Assembly (NCBI GenBank): GCA_036560445.1
Contig: DATBRG010000027.1
Coordinates: 1 to 64,000 of the forward strand
Direction: 5' to 3'
Length of the DNA stretch: 64,000 nt
DNA from: DATBRG01 sp036560445
Lineage (GTDB): Bacteria > Pseudomonadota > Gammaproteobacteria > Burkholderiales > Methylophilaceae
Positions 15,325-23,200 of the stretch are shown here, one piece after another. The translations under genes were made by a program, and so were the position numbers. How positions within the stretch are numbered: position 1 is the first letter of the stretch; each line of letters opens with the position of its first letter. The notes under the pieces are model-generated. The model ran no database searches. It was not told the DNA's origin and saw only the letters and a list, made by a program, of their open reading frames with translations.

Positions 15325-16665
15325 ATGAACGAAACACGTTTTACCCATAGCCTGGATGAATTGAAAACCATGAGTGAGCAGGTTCTGCAGTTTGCAAAGT
15401 CGGCCGGTGCGACTTCGGCAGAGGCTGAAATAAGCCTTGGTTTCGGCCAGAATGTCTCAGTGCGCATGGGGGAGACAGAAACCATAGAATACAACCGGGA
15501 TAAGGGCATGTCGGTGACGGTATATTTTGGCCAGCAGAAAGGTCATGCCAGCACTACGGACCTTTCTCCACAGGCGTTATATGACACTGTAGCCGCTGCC
15601 AGCAACATCGCCCGCTATACCGCACAGGATGAGTTTTGCGGCTTGGCTGATGCGGCTTTGATGGCTCGTGATATTCCAGACTTGGATTTGCATCACCCAT
15701 GGCAATTATCGGTTGAGGATGCCATCAATCTGGCTAAGGAGTGCGAAGCCGCCGCACTGGCTGTTGATGAGCGCATCACCAACTCAGAGGGCGCGGCAGT
15801 CTCGACCTATGAAGGTATGTTTGCCTATGCCAATAGTCATGGCTTTACTGGGGGCTACCCAAGCTCCCGTCACGGTTTCAGTTGTTCAGTGATTGCGGGT
15901 AATGAAGACAGCATGCAGCGCGATTACTGGTATAGCAGCGCGCGCCGTGCTGATGATCTGGATTCAGCACAGCATGTGGGCCAGCTAGCAGGCGAGCGTA
16001 CTGTACGCCGCCTCAATTGCCGGCGTATCAAGACTGCCCAGGTGCCGGTGTTATTCGAGGCGCCGTTGGCTTCCGGGTTGATCTCACATCTGGTTGGCGC
16101 TATCTCAGGCGGTAACCTTTACCGTAAATCCTCATTTCTTCTGGATAGCCTGGGCAAGCAGGTCCTGTCTCCAGTCGTTACTATCATTGAGCAACCACAT
16201 CTCAAGCGTGGGCTGGCTAGCGCGCCATTCGATAATGAAGGTGTTGCTACACAGCCGCGTACCTTGGTACAAGATGGCGTTTTGCAAGGCTATATGTTGT
16301 CCAGTTATTCAGCACGTAAACTGGGAATGAGCAGTACTGGCAACGCAGGTGGCAATCACAACCTGATTATGAGCCATGGGGATTTGGATTTTAAGGGCCT
16401 GCTAAAGTCCATGGGTACTGGTTTGCTGGTTACCGAGCTTTTGGGACATGGCCTGAATATGGTCACTGGCGATTATTCGCGGGGTGCGGCCGGTTTCTGG
16501 GTGGAGAATGGAGTAATCGCCTACCCGGTAGAGGAAATAACTATCGCTGGTAACCTGCAGGAAATGTTCAAGCAGATTGTTGCGATCGGTAATGATGTCC
16601 TGGTGCAAGGCTCTAAGCAGACTGGTTCAATCCTGATTGAGCGTATGACAGTTGCTGGCGACTAG
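15325..16665 (+). CDS. pmbA: Metalloprotease subunit PmbA (TldE)
   Basis: 446 aa from ATG 15325 (MNETRFTHSLDELKTMSEQV); the longer upstream frame overlaps darP and is not used. TldE pairs with TldD to degrade unfolded peptides and process some RiPPs. Family features are AEISLGFGQNVSVRMGE, ISGGNLYRKSSFLLDSLG, NAGGNHNLIMSHGD and GLLVTELLGHGLNMVTGDYS. The HExxH zinc motif is absent, as expected, because TldD carries it; tldD is not in this window. The stop at 16663-16665 lies 13 nt before an 8-bp direct repeat that marks the left end of the inserted element. Confidence 0.95.
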   Translation: MNETRFTHSLDELKTMSEQVLQFAKSAGATSAEAEISLGFGQNVSVRMGETETIEYNRDKGMSVTVYFGQQKGHASTTDLSPQALYDTVAAASNIARYTAQDEFCGLADAALMARDIPDLDLHHPWQLSVEDAINLAKECEAAALAVDERITNSEGAAVSTYEGMFAYANSHGFTGGYPSSRHGFSCSVIAGNEDSMQRDYWYSSARRADDLDSAQHVGQLAGERTVRRLNCRRIKTAQVPVLFEAPLASGLISHLVGAISGGNLYRKSSFLLDSLGKQVLSPVVTIIEQPHLKRGLASAPFDNEGVATQPRTLVQDGVLQGYMLSSYSARKLGMSSTGNAGGNHNLIMSHGDLDFKGLLKSMGTGLLVTELLGHGLNMVTGDYSRGAAGFWVENGVIAYPVEEITIAGNLQEMFKQIVAIGNDVLVQGSKQTGSILIERMTVAGD

Positions 16666-16686
16666 GTGAGTACCCATAAAAATAAA

Positions 16687-16709
16687 CGGTATTAGGTAGC
16701 AACTAAGCC
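16687..16709 (+). repeat. Left terminal inverted repeat of the 4-kb element
   Basis: CGGTATTAGGTAGC then AACTAAGCC, matching the reverse complement of 20725-20748 except for one substitution/indel at the junction. About 45 bp further in is AAAGCGGAC, mirrored at the other end. Confidence 0.75.
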
Positions 16710-16788
16710 TAAGTCCTTTATCACCTGATTGTTTTAAGGTCTTCTAACGACCCAAAGCGGACACTCACGTTTGAATTAAGGGCTAGGT

Positions 16789-16920
16789 TTACAGGTTAGT
16801 GAAATATTCCATTTGATCCACAATAGCATCTAACGACTCAATAATTCCCTTCTCCACGCGATGACGAATCTCTTGTTTTTCTTGGTCGTCATAATCTTCG
16901 AAGCTAAAGTTTTCACACAT
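16789..16920 (-). CDS. 43-aa acidic small protein, last gene of the element operon
   Basis: ATG at 16920 directly abuts the stop of the upstream 353-aa gene (TAAATG) and the frame runs 43 codons to TAA at 16789-16791. It starts MCENFSFEDYDDQEKQEIRH and ends DAIVDQMEYFTNL; about 13 Asp/Glu against five Lys/Arg. It has no signal peptide, unlike its operon partners, so it should be cytoplasmic. No family is recognised. The zero-length junction with the previous gene and sensible codon use support a real gene; the small size limits certainty. Confidence 0.5.
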   Translation of the reverse strand: MCENFSFEDYDDQEKQEIRHRVEKGIIESLDAIVDQMEYFTNL

Positions 16921-17982
16921 TTAGCGATACCTTTCAGCACAAGACATAATTTCTTGATCGCTATTCAAATCCAAACAAGTGCGGGGGTCCCCACTAAATT
17001 TCTGTTTCACAGATTTAACATGATCTACCTGTTTAATAGGCTCTATCTTTTGCGGTTCAGCTTCCGTTGTGTTTACAGGCCTACTCTCGCCGCATTTAGG
17101 GGTAAACATAGACTGATTAGCTCGTGCTAACTTACTTAGCTTCGATACCCCCTCAGCCATTTTCTCAGCACCCGCCATGAACTGGGCCAAAATTACGTCT
17201 TTAAGGATTTTCTGGAACCAGAGAGAATCTCTTTCTCTATATATGTTTATATAAGCAGATAAATCGCTATCTGAAACATCACGATAGGTAAAAGCTAATC
17301 CTAGCAACGTCGAGGCTTGTGTGGCTTTTTCTATAGATTTTGTTTGTGCCGCTACAGTTTTATGTATTTTTGTTTTAAGATCAGGGCAATCTTCTACCGA
17401 AGCTAAAGCCATCGTTTCAATAGTTGTCACTGATATCCTAGCAAATAGATTGCTGGCCCCAATGGTAGAGTCCATTTTACGTATCAATGAAACTCGAGTG
17501 GCTGTCGGCGGGTTTTTAGCAATTTCCGCTAAATATGCTCGTAAAATTTCAGGCGAGGGCTGCTGACTTTCTAGAGCGACTATTCGTTTTGCGAGAGGAG
17601 ATGAGAAAGTTTCAATCAGCTTGGAATAACGCGTTTTGTCGTAATTCTTATTAAGTACAGCCTTAGCAGCGTCGATAAAACCATTATGGGGATACGCGTC
17701 GTTAATTGTTCTAACCAGTTCACTTTGTGCTGGGGTTAAGGGCGCATTATTACTATTCGTGCGTAGCACATTTTGTACTATTTGATCAGGCAATTGTTGT
17801 AACGAATCTGTTACGCCGGTAACACTCATTAGTTCGTCGATTTGTTTAGCTTGGCTGCTTTCGTCAGAGGTAATTCCCTGAGTAGATGTTTCAGTAGAAG
17901 TTGTGGATTTTGGAGCTGCAGTTAGAATTGTGGGTAGGCACGAAAGAATAAATATCGTTATCTGTATATATTTTTTCATCAT
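16921..17982 (-). CDS. Secreted DUF2059-like protein
   Basis: 353 aa. Residues 1-22 are a Sec signal (KYIQITIFILSCLPTILTAA), followed by a Ser/Thr-rich linker to about 45. The core has a DUF2059-like pattern: IDELMSVTGVTDSLQQLPDQ, then GFIDAAKAVLNKNYDKTRYS and LIETFSSPLAKRIVALE. A C-terminal pair of Cys (CLDLNSDQEIMSCAERYR) may form a disulfide. Its start overlaps the stop of the upstream 361-aa-type gene by 4 nt. Function is unknown; co-transcription with two other exported proteins suggests an envelope role. The family call is from memory of the motif pattern. Confidence 0.6.
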   Translation of the reverse strand: MMKKYIQITIFILSCLPTILTAAPKSTTSTETSTQGITSDESSQAKQIDELMSVTGVTDSLQQLPDQIVQNVLRTNSNNAPLTPAQSELVRTINDAYPHNGFIDAAKAVLNKNYDKTRYSKLIETFSSPLAKRIVALESQQPSPEILRAYLAEIAKNPPTATRVSLIRKMDSTIGASNLFARISVTTIETMALASVEDCPDLKTKIHKTVAAQTKSIEKATQASTLLGLAFTYRDVSDSDLSAYINIYRERDSLWFQKILKDVILAQFMAGAEKMAEGVSKLSKLARANQSMFTPKCGESRPVNTTEAEPQKIEPIKQVDHVKSVKQKFSGDPRTCLDLNSDQEIMSCAERYR

Positions 17983-19061
17983 TTCACACTTCTCGAAAAA
18001 TTGAACTTCTGATCACATAAGTCTTGGTTTGCATCAAGGGTCCATGCGTCAGGGATAATGTTGGTGCCAATTTTTTTTCTAAGTGCGATGAATGTTTTCT
18101 TGTCATTTGCCAAACAAGCAAATTTGGCATAATTATTTAAATTCCAATTGCTATTGGGGAAACGTTGCATAAGATCATCGAATCCTGCTTTCATCTTAGG
18201 CCAAGAAACATAGGAATCCCGGAATAACTTTGTACCTTCAGGCAACCCCTGATATGCGGCCCAGTACATTCTGGTATACATAGATTTACCTTCTGTTTCT
18301 TTAGTATTATTAACAGACCACGTCACCAAGTTATCCACTGCGCCCCAACTGCCTCCCCATTTAGGCGATAGGAAATTAAGTATGGTGAAATATGTTGGAT
18401 AATATGTCTTAAATTTTTCGGCCCCCTCCAGAAATACTTTATCTCTTTCCACAGGTGACCGATCTAAAGCACTTTGTACTACTATCATCTCGTCATACCA
18501 CATAGGTAAGTCTGAAGAATATGGTTTAGTATCAACTAAAATTTTCTCGGCTTTTAATAGCCGTTCCCTGAAAAGTTTCCATCCCTCATCGGTTACCGAC
18601 GATCCGAAGCCTCTTCCCCTAGCATCCCATGCATATTGAATCCAATAATCAGCCTCTTGCAAAGCCAAGGAAGCAGATTTTTGATTTTTGATTTTATTCC
18701 TATTTAATTGATTGAGCGCCTGACTCCAGTCTTTAAAGATGTCGAATGACTGCTCATAAGCTGGCCTAAGAGTGCTAATCCATGGCCTGCCATCATCAAA
18801 CAAACACATTGAAAAATTATTTTGATCGTCCCGGCTCCAATCTTTTATGTACATATCAATGGGGGACGGGACGTCCAAGAGCATTTGAGTCATTTTATCT
18901 TTTTGATAACTTTCTCCTGCAGGGCCATCATTAGGAATGTTGCCGTTAATTCTGCATCTCTCTTTATCGTTAGCATAAGCATGAGGCATCAATGAGCCTA
19001 ATAACAAAATTACAGTCCCATAAAGAAACACATCTTTACATTTTCTTATTAAAGCCATCAT
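17979..19061 (-). CDS. Secreted DUF4034-like protein (paralogue of the gene upstream)
   Basis: About 360 aa. ATG 19061 was chosen after AGAGG; an ATG 3 nt downstream and a GTG 3 nt upstream are alternatives. The signal peptide is LYGTVILLLGSLMPHAYA. The body shows the pattern I associate with DUF4034: ADYWIQYAWDARGRGFGSS, VTDEGWKLFRERLLKAEKIL, PMWYDEMIVV, then MYTRMYWAAYQGLPEGTKLF. The helical, TPR-like spacing is only an impression. It aligns along most of its length with the C-terminal 280 residues of the upstream protein, including the shared YAKFACLANDKKTF / YAYFACKANDKSTF block. No function is known to me. Confidence 0.65.
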   Translation of the reverse strand: MMALIRKCKDVFLYGTVILLLGSLMPHAYANDKERCRINGNIPNDGPAGESYQKDKMTQMLLDVPSPIDMYIKDWSRDDQNNFSMCLFDDGRPWISTLRPAYEQSFDIFKDWSQALNQLNRNKIKNQKSASLALQEADYWIQYAWDARGRGFGSSVTDEGWKLFRERLLKAEKILVDTKPYSSDLPMWYDEMIVVQSALDRSPVERDKVFLEGAEKFKTYYPTYFTILNFLSPKWGGSWGAVDNLVTWSVNNTKETEGKSMYTRMYWAAYQGLPEGTKLFRDSYVSWPKMKAGFDDLMQRFPNSNWNLNNYAKFACLANDKKTFIALRKKIGTNIIPDAWTLDANQDLCDQKFNFSRSVK

Positions 19062-19089
19062 CACCTCTAAATTTTATTAACTTTTCTTG

Positions 19090-20565
19090 TCAACTTTTTT
19101 GGGTAAACATGTGCTTGCATAGATCGACAGAGTAATTCCCAGGCCAGATTTCCGGCACAACCCTCTTTGATACCTTTGGCAAAAGAGTAAGGAATGTGCT
19201 CTTATCGTTTGCTTTACATGCAAAGTAAGCATAACTATTCAGGTTATTAGCACTGGGATAGAGCCTGATAATAGTATTGAACGAGTCTTTCATTTTTGAC
19301 CATAAAACCGGACTGTCCCGAAATATGTCGACTTCAATACGTTGTTGCTGACTTACTTCGGCGTATAGCCGAGCATAGTTGGAGTCTTCATCTGGGTCAT
19401 AGGTAAATGCCGTTGCTTTATTAATCAATTCATCTAATTTATGCCAATTTGGATGATCACCCGACACGGGAACCCAAAAATTAGCCATCACGCTGTAGAG
19501 AGGCAAATAATTAGGATATTTCCTGGTTGCCTCATTGAATAAATTCTCTATCGATTTAACATCCTTGTTTGCATCTATCATCGTTTCAAGATATGTTTCG
19601 TACCAGATTGGGGTAATATTTTTAAGAGAACTTGATGATTGTAGTATTTGTGTAGCTTTAGTCATTCTGTTTAAAAATATCTTCATCGCAAATGGGTCTA
19701 TATCTTTGGAATATCTGCTGCCACGGATATTCCAGGCATACAATTGCCAAAACTTTGCTTCTGCAAGATTTGTCAATGGGCTATTTGTTCTTTTCCAATG
19801 TTTTATTTTCGATAAACATTTCTCCCAATACCGAGGATCACAAATAGACCCCAAAGCTTGATTAAATCCGGCCAAACTTGAATTACCACTAACGTCCTTA
19901 CTGCCTTTCTTGTTCCACTTATCAAATAATATATCTACCCTATCAAAGTCTTCATCTAAGATATTTTCGTAAAATAGATTCGTAGGGTAATCCAAATAAT
20001 TATCTAGTCGCTCTTCAGGCGGAAGCTGCTTAACGGTTTTCGGACTTGGTTTCCAGTCATAAGGCCAACTATAAACTTTAGTCGAAAGTACCTCGCTATC
20101 AATACATGAAAAGACTTCGAAAAATAAAATCTCTGTCTGAGTTTCATTATTTCCATAAGGACGTAATACCTGTATCGAGGTAGGTCCATCTGTACCCTGT
20201 TCTATAATGTTTTGACGAACTCCATATGAACGAATTATTCCATCTTTGGATTTAGCAAATCCCATCACACATAGTCTTTGACCTGTCCCGTTAGATATTG
20301 AAACCTCGAAATCAACCGCTTCTGGAGATGCCTTTATAAACTTAAAGGCATCAATACTAATTTTCTGGTCTGTTGCATATGATTCAGATGCAAAACTAAG
20401 AGAAACCAAGAGGAACAGTTGAAAAAATCTAATTATGTTTTTTAGAAAATAGAACTGATGAAAGTTAGTCTTCGCTGCCTCAAAGACAAGTGAGAAAAAC
20501 GAGAGGAATTCATTTCTACATAGTTGCCGACTATACAAAATGAAAACGAAATTCTTTTTATTCAT
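19090..20565 (-). CDS. Secreted DUF4034-like protein, large paralogue
   Basis: About 491 aa from ATG 20565. The frame is open to 20715, but the upstream part translates a dispersed repeat (SAYGQKRT) and looks non-coding. A hydrophobic signal-like segment (FFQLFLLVSLSFASESYA) lies about 35 residues after this ATG, so the true start is uncertain. Roughly 100 residues then form a beta-rich domain with SIQVLRPYGNNETQTEILFF. The C-terminal part is a DUF4034-like region: FWQLYAWNIRGSRYSKDIDP, then WYETYLETMIDANKDV and NLNSYAYFACKANDKSTF. Tandem duplication with the next gene is clear. AT-rich compared with neighbours outside the element. Confidence 0.6.
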   Translation of the reverse strand: MNKKNFVFILYSRQLCRNEFLSFFSLVFEAAKTNFHQFYFLKNIIRFFQLFLLVSLSFASESYATDQKISIDAFKFIKASPEAVDFEVSISNGTGQRLCVMGFAKSKDGIIRSYGVRQNIIEQGTDGPTSIQVLRPYGNNETQTEILFFEVFSCIDSEVLSTKVYSWPYDWKPSPKTVKQLPPEERLDNYLDYPTNLFYENILDEDFDRVDILFDKWNKKGSKDVSGNSSLAGFNQALGSICDPRYWEKCLSKIKHWKRTNSPLTNLAEAKFWQLYAWNIRGSRYSKDIDPFAMKIFLNRMTKATQILQSSSSLKNITPIWYETYLETMIDANKDVKSIENLFNEATRKYPNYLPLYSVMANFWVPVSGDHPNWHKLDELINKATAFTYDPDEDSNYARLYAEVSQQQRIEVDIFRDSPVLWSKMKDSFNTIIRLYPSANNLNSYAYFACKANDKSTFLTLLPKVSKRVVPEIWPGNYSVDLCKHMFTQKS

Positions 20566-20724
20566 TAGGTTTTTATTGTTACTTTTAATTACATCAGATA
20601 ATGACCTAGAGAATATATTTTGTGAAGGAGAAACTAGGAAATTTTGAATATCTTTACATTTCGCCACCGTCCGCTTTTGGCCGTAAGCTGACATCCAGAA
20701 CGCTCTAGTAATCATAAAAACTGT

Positions 20725-20748
20725 GGCTTAGTGCGCTACCTAATACCG
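20725..20748 (-). repeat. Right terminal inverted repeat of the 4-kb element
   Basis: The reverse complement reads CGGTATTAGGTAGC, then GCACTAAGCC, mirroring 16687-16709. Its outer edge touches AAAATAAA, the first bases of the terminator at 20749-20785. Confidence 0.75.
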
Positions 20749-20785
20749 AAAATAAAAAGCCTGCGTTTAGCAGGCTTTTTATTTT
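20749..20785. terminator. Bidirectional intrinsic terminator between the element and mlaA
   Basis: A perfect 16-bp stem (20749-20764 with 20770-20785, core GCCTGC/GCAGGC, loop GTTTA) flanked by A and T tracts on both sides, so it works for mlaA leftward and for anything coming from the left. The same GCCTGC/GCAGGC core recurs at 48755-48784. Confidence 0.85.
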
Positions 20786-20805
20786 CTAACTAGCTGTTAA
20801 AGCAG

Positions 20806-21534
20806 TTATTTTGTTGAATCTGCCGGTGCGGTATCATCATCGTCTGTTTCGGCAGCAACACCATCTCTGATCTGGCTGTCACGACGTTGCAGGTAGGCAT
20901 CACGCATGAAGGCATAGGGGTCAAGTGCCGCTTCATCCAGCAAGTCACTGGCAGGCAGGTACTGAGCACGCTTGTCTATGAACTTGAGTACATAGAGGCC
21001 ATTACGGGCTGCTGGGTCATCGACGTAGCCAAGCGGATCAAAGGCCAAGCTATCTACGACCAGGCCACCGGTATCGCGCAATGTGCTTGGGCCAAGTAAT
21101 GGCAACATGACATAGGCGCCACTACCTACACCCCAGTAACCCAGAGTTTGACCAAAGTCTTCATTGTTCTTGGGCACGTTATCCATGGAGGCTACATCCA
21201 CTACGCCCAAGATACCGAAAGTGCTGTTGATGACGAAGCGGCCGGAGTCATCCATGGCCTTGCTGAATTTGAATTGCAACAGATCATTGATGGCAGTCAC
21301 AACCGTGCCAAGATTGCTGAAGAAATTATTGACGCCAGTACGTAGCGGGCTAGGTACCACGGCCTTGTATGCGCCCGCGATGGGTTTGATGACAGCTTTA
21401 TCAGCTGTATCATTAAATTTGTAGATGCCGCGATTGATACCCTCCAGAGGGTCTTTATTCGCTTGAGTGGCACAGCCTGTCAACATTGAGGCTAACAAAA
21501 TGCTGGCAAATAATACTGTTGTCTTGATACGCAT
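20806..21534 (-). CDS. mlaA: Outer-membrane lipoprotein MlaA (VacJ)
   Basis: 242 aa from ATG 21534, with GGAAG upstream; a TTG 12 nt earlier is less likely. Removes misplaced phospholipids from the outer leaflet and hands them to MlaC. Lipobox MLTGC follows a short hydrophobic signal. Family motifs are DPLEGINRGIYKFND, FFSNLGTVVTAINDLLQFK, ESTFGIL-like INSTFGILGVVD, EDFGQTLGYWGVGSGAYVML and PLLGPSTLRDTGGLVVD. The tail is acidic. The mlaBCDEF genes are not in this window. Confidence 0.94.
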   Translation of the reverse strand: MRIKTTVLFASILLASMLTGCATQANKDPLEGINRGIYKFNDTADKAVIKPIAGAYKAVVPSPLRTGVNNFFSNLGTVVTAINDLLQFKFSKAMDDSGRFVINSTFGILGVVDVASMDNVPKNNEDFGQTLGYWGVGSGAYVMLPLLGPSTLRDTGGLVVDSLAFDPLGYVDDPAARNGLYVLKFIDKRAQYLPASDLLDEAALDPYAFMRDAYLQRRDSQIRDGVAAETDDDDTAPADSTK

Positions 21535-21788
21535 GCGCACTTCCAAAAAGTTATTGTTTCTTTAGAAAAAACTGCTTAATTAATGCGAACTCTAAACGAG
21601 CGCAATGGCCTTGTCCACTGTTTTGGGAGCCATAGCCAAAGCATGCCTATAAATAGGCAGATTTGCTAGTATAAATCTCACACTTAGTCGGTAAAGTTTC
21701 GGTAACTTCGGATCGGAGTACGTTAAGGGCTAATGTCGGGAAAAATGGTTGTTGTTCGGGATTTGAGCATAATCAGGAAAAGATTCGC

Positions 21789-21817
21789 TTGACATTGTCT
21801 GGACATGTCCGTACAAA
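21789..21817 (+). promoter_or_regulatory. Promoter of the cold-shock gene
   Basis: TTGACA (21789-21794), 17-bp spacer, TACAAA (21812-21817); start near 21824, leaving a leader of about 107 nt, as expected for cold-shock mRNAs. The spacer contains a perfect 10-bp palindrome GGACATGTCC (21801-21810). The leader has a small hairpin GGGG-TGCCT-CCCC (21894-21906) just before the AAGGAAG ribosome-binding site. The rest of the 396-bp mlaA-csp gap shows nothing else I can name. Confidence 0.6.
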
Positions 21818-21930
21818 GCAACACAGGTGTTTGAACTTTGACAACGTTTTGCTTGGTAATCTTGGCTTTAAGTTTTTGAAATGCAAACTTTTTGGGGTGC
21901 CTCCCCTTTGTTTTAGTAAGGAAGTATGAA

Positions 21931-22134
21931 ATGGCAACTGGTACCGTAAAGTGGTTCAATGATTCTAAAGGTTTTGGTTTCATTACCCCGGATGATGGTG
22001 GTGACGATTTATTCGCTCACTTCTCCGCAATCGTAGAAGCTGGCTATAAAAGCCTTAAAGAAGGCGAGAAAGTAACTTTTGATGTTACTGAAGGCCCTAA
22101 AGGCAAGCAGGCTTCGAACATTCAGAAGGCTTAA
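21931..22134 (+). CDS. CspA-family cold-shock protein
   Basis: 67 aa, a single cold-shock domain that binds single-stranded RNA/DNA and melts mRNA structure. RNP1 is KGFGFI and RNP2 is DLFAHFS, after the canonical MATGTVKWFNDS start. ATG 21931 was chosen because the family starts here and AAGGAAG lies 13-7 nt upstream. It is monocistronic, with a long leader and an intrinsic terminator 36 bp after the stop. Which CspA paralogue it corresponds to cannot be decided. Confidence 0.96.
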   Translation: MATGTVKWFNDSKGFGFITPDDGGDDLFAHFSAIVEAGYKSLKEGEKVTFDVTEGPKGKQASNIQKA

Positions 22135-22169
22135 GCTTTACTGATCTCTAGTTAGACAGTCTTCATTAG

Positions 22170-22206
22170 AACGGCCCCAGGAGAAATCCTCGGGCCGTTT
22201 TATTTT
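22170..22206 (+). terminator. Intrinsic terminator of the cold-shock gene
   Basis: AACGGCCC (22170-22177) pairs with GGGCCGTT (22192-22199), with an inner AGGA-GAAA-TCCT stem and loop, followed by TTTTATTTT. The remaining gap to cmoA holds only a weak 8-bp hairpin, ATGGCAGC/GCTGCCAT (22240-22268). Confidence 0.9.
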
Positions 22207-22450
22207 GTGCAAACTTGCCCTCCATTAATCCAAAAAATGATGGCAGCAACTGTAAGTCTGGCTGCCATATATCTGAAATAAAAATGTGACAGAATTCCAT
22301 TATTGTTTTGCCTGCATTATGATTATTAACAGTTAATTCCTCAGCTTCATCGCCGTGGAACAGACGCTTGCTATACGGAAGTATGTACGGCAAGGCTAGG
22401 AATTATGTTGGTGAATCTTGATCAACATAACCGAGAGATTAGAGGTTGCT

Positions 22451-23200
22451 ATGCCAAATCACGACAAGATTTTTGCAGAAGAAACCCAAGCGGTTGGCGA
22501 CTTTAATTTTGGCCAGAAAACTGCCGAAGTATTCGATGATATGCTAGACCGCAGCATCCCTATGTATCGTGAGCTGCAGCGCATGATAGGCGAGATTGCT
22601 GCAGAGTTTGCCGAGGAAGGAAGTAATGTCTACGACCTCGGCTGCTCAACCGGCATCACGCTGGAGACTCTGCGCGATGCGATTAACGGCGTCGGTAAGA
22701 AGGTCAACATGATTGGGCTGGACTACTCTCAACCCATGCTGGACCTAGCCAAGGAACGCTTCGAAACCCTAGCCAAAAAAGAACGGCCGCAACTGATTCA
22801 TAATGATCTCAATCATGGCTGTATCATCAAGAATGCTTCCGTCGTTGTCCTAAATCTTACCTTGCAGTTTGTGCGCCCACTTTATCGCGACACGCTTATC
22901 CGCAACATTGCCGATGGCCTGAATGAAAATGGCTGCCTGATTCTAGTGGAAAAGGTGCTCAGCGATGATTCACTGCTCAATCGGATGTTTATCAAGTTTT
23001 ATTACGATATGAAGCGACGCAACGGTTATTCGGATACCGAGATCGCCAAGAAACGCGAAGCGCTGGAGAACGTGCTGATTCCTTACCGCATCAGCGAGAA
23101 TGCACAATTACTTAAGCGCAACGGCTTTGCCGAGGTCGATGTGTTTTTCAAATGGTACAACTTCGCCGGTATTCTGGCGGTGAAAACGAAAGGTGATTGA
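22451..23200 (+). CDS. cmoA: Carboxy-S-adenosyl-L-methionine synthase CmoA
   Basis: 249 aa. Converts SAM and prephenate to carboxy-SAM for cmo5U34 wobble modification of tRNAs. ATG 22451 was chosen (MPNHDKIFAEETQAVGDFNF); the upstream in-frame codons lack conservation. The class I methyltransferase motif VYDLGCSTGITLETLRDAI, then GLDYSQPMLDLAKERF and the CmoA-specific NLTLQFVRPLYRDTLI, are present. CmoB, its partner, is not adjacent; the next gene is an unrelated membrane methyltransferase overlapping by one base (TGATG). Confidence 0.93.
   Translation: MPNHDKIFAEETQAVGDFNFGQKTAEVFDDMLDRSIPMYRELQRMIGEIAAEFAEEGSNVYDLGCSTGITLETLRDAINGVGKKVNMIGLDYSQPMLDLAKERFETLAKKERPQLIHNDLNHGCIIKNASVVVLNLTLQFVRPLYRDTLIRNIADGLNENGCLILVEKVLSDDSLLNRMFIKFYYDMKRRNGYSDTEIAKKREALENVLIPYRISENAQLLKRNGFAEVDVFFKWYNFAGILAVKTKGD

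Larger units (their letters stand above)
16679..20756. mobile_element. Putative 4-kb inserted element bounded by inverted repeats and a direct repeat
   Basis: The inverted repeats at 16687-16709 and 20725-20748 match over 14 perfect bp (CGGTATTAGGTAGC) plus an 8-bp extension (ACTAAGCC) separated by 1-2 nt. Immediately outside each lies AAAATAAA (16679-16686 and 20749-20756), a candidate 8-bp target duplication. Deleting one repeat and everything between would leave pmbA followed directly by a bidirectional terminator (20749-20785) and mlaA. The interior is visibly AT-richer than its surroundings. No transposase or integrase is inside, so it would be non-autonomous or decayed. The direct repeat is low-complexity, so chance remains possible. 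Confidence 0.6.

Noticed and set aside
20566..20715. N-terminal extension of the large DUF4034-like protein (ITRAFWMSAYGQKRT onward)
   Set aside because: It translates the dispersed repeat and lies before any plausible signal peptide; kept out of the chosen CDS.
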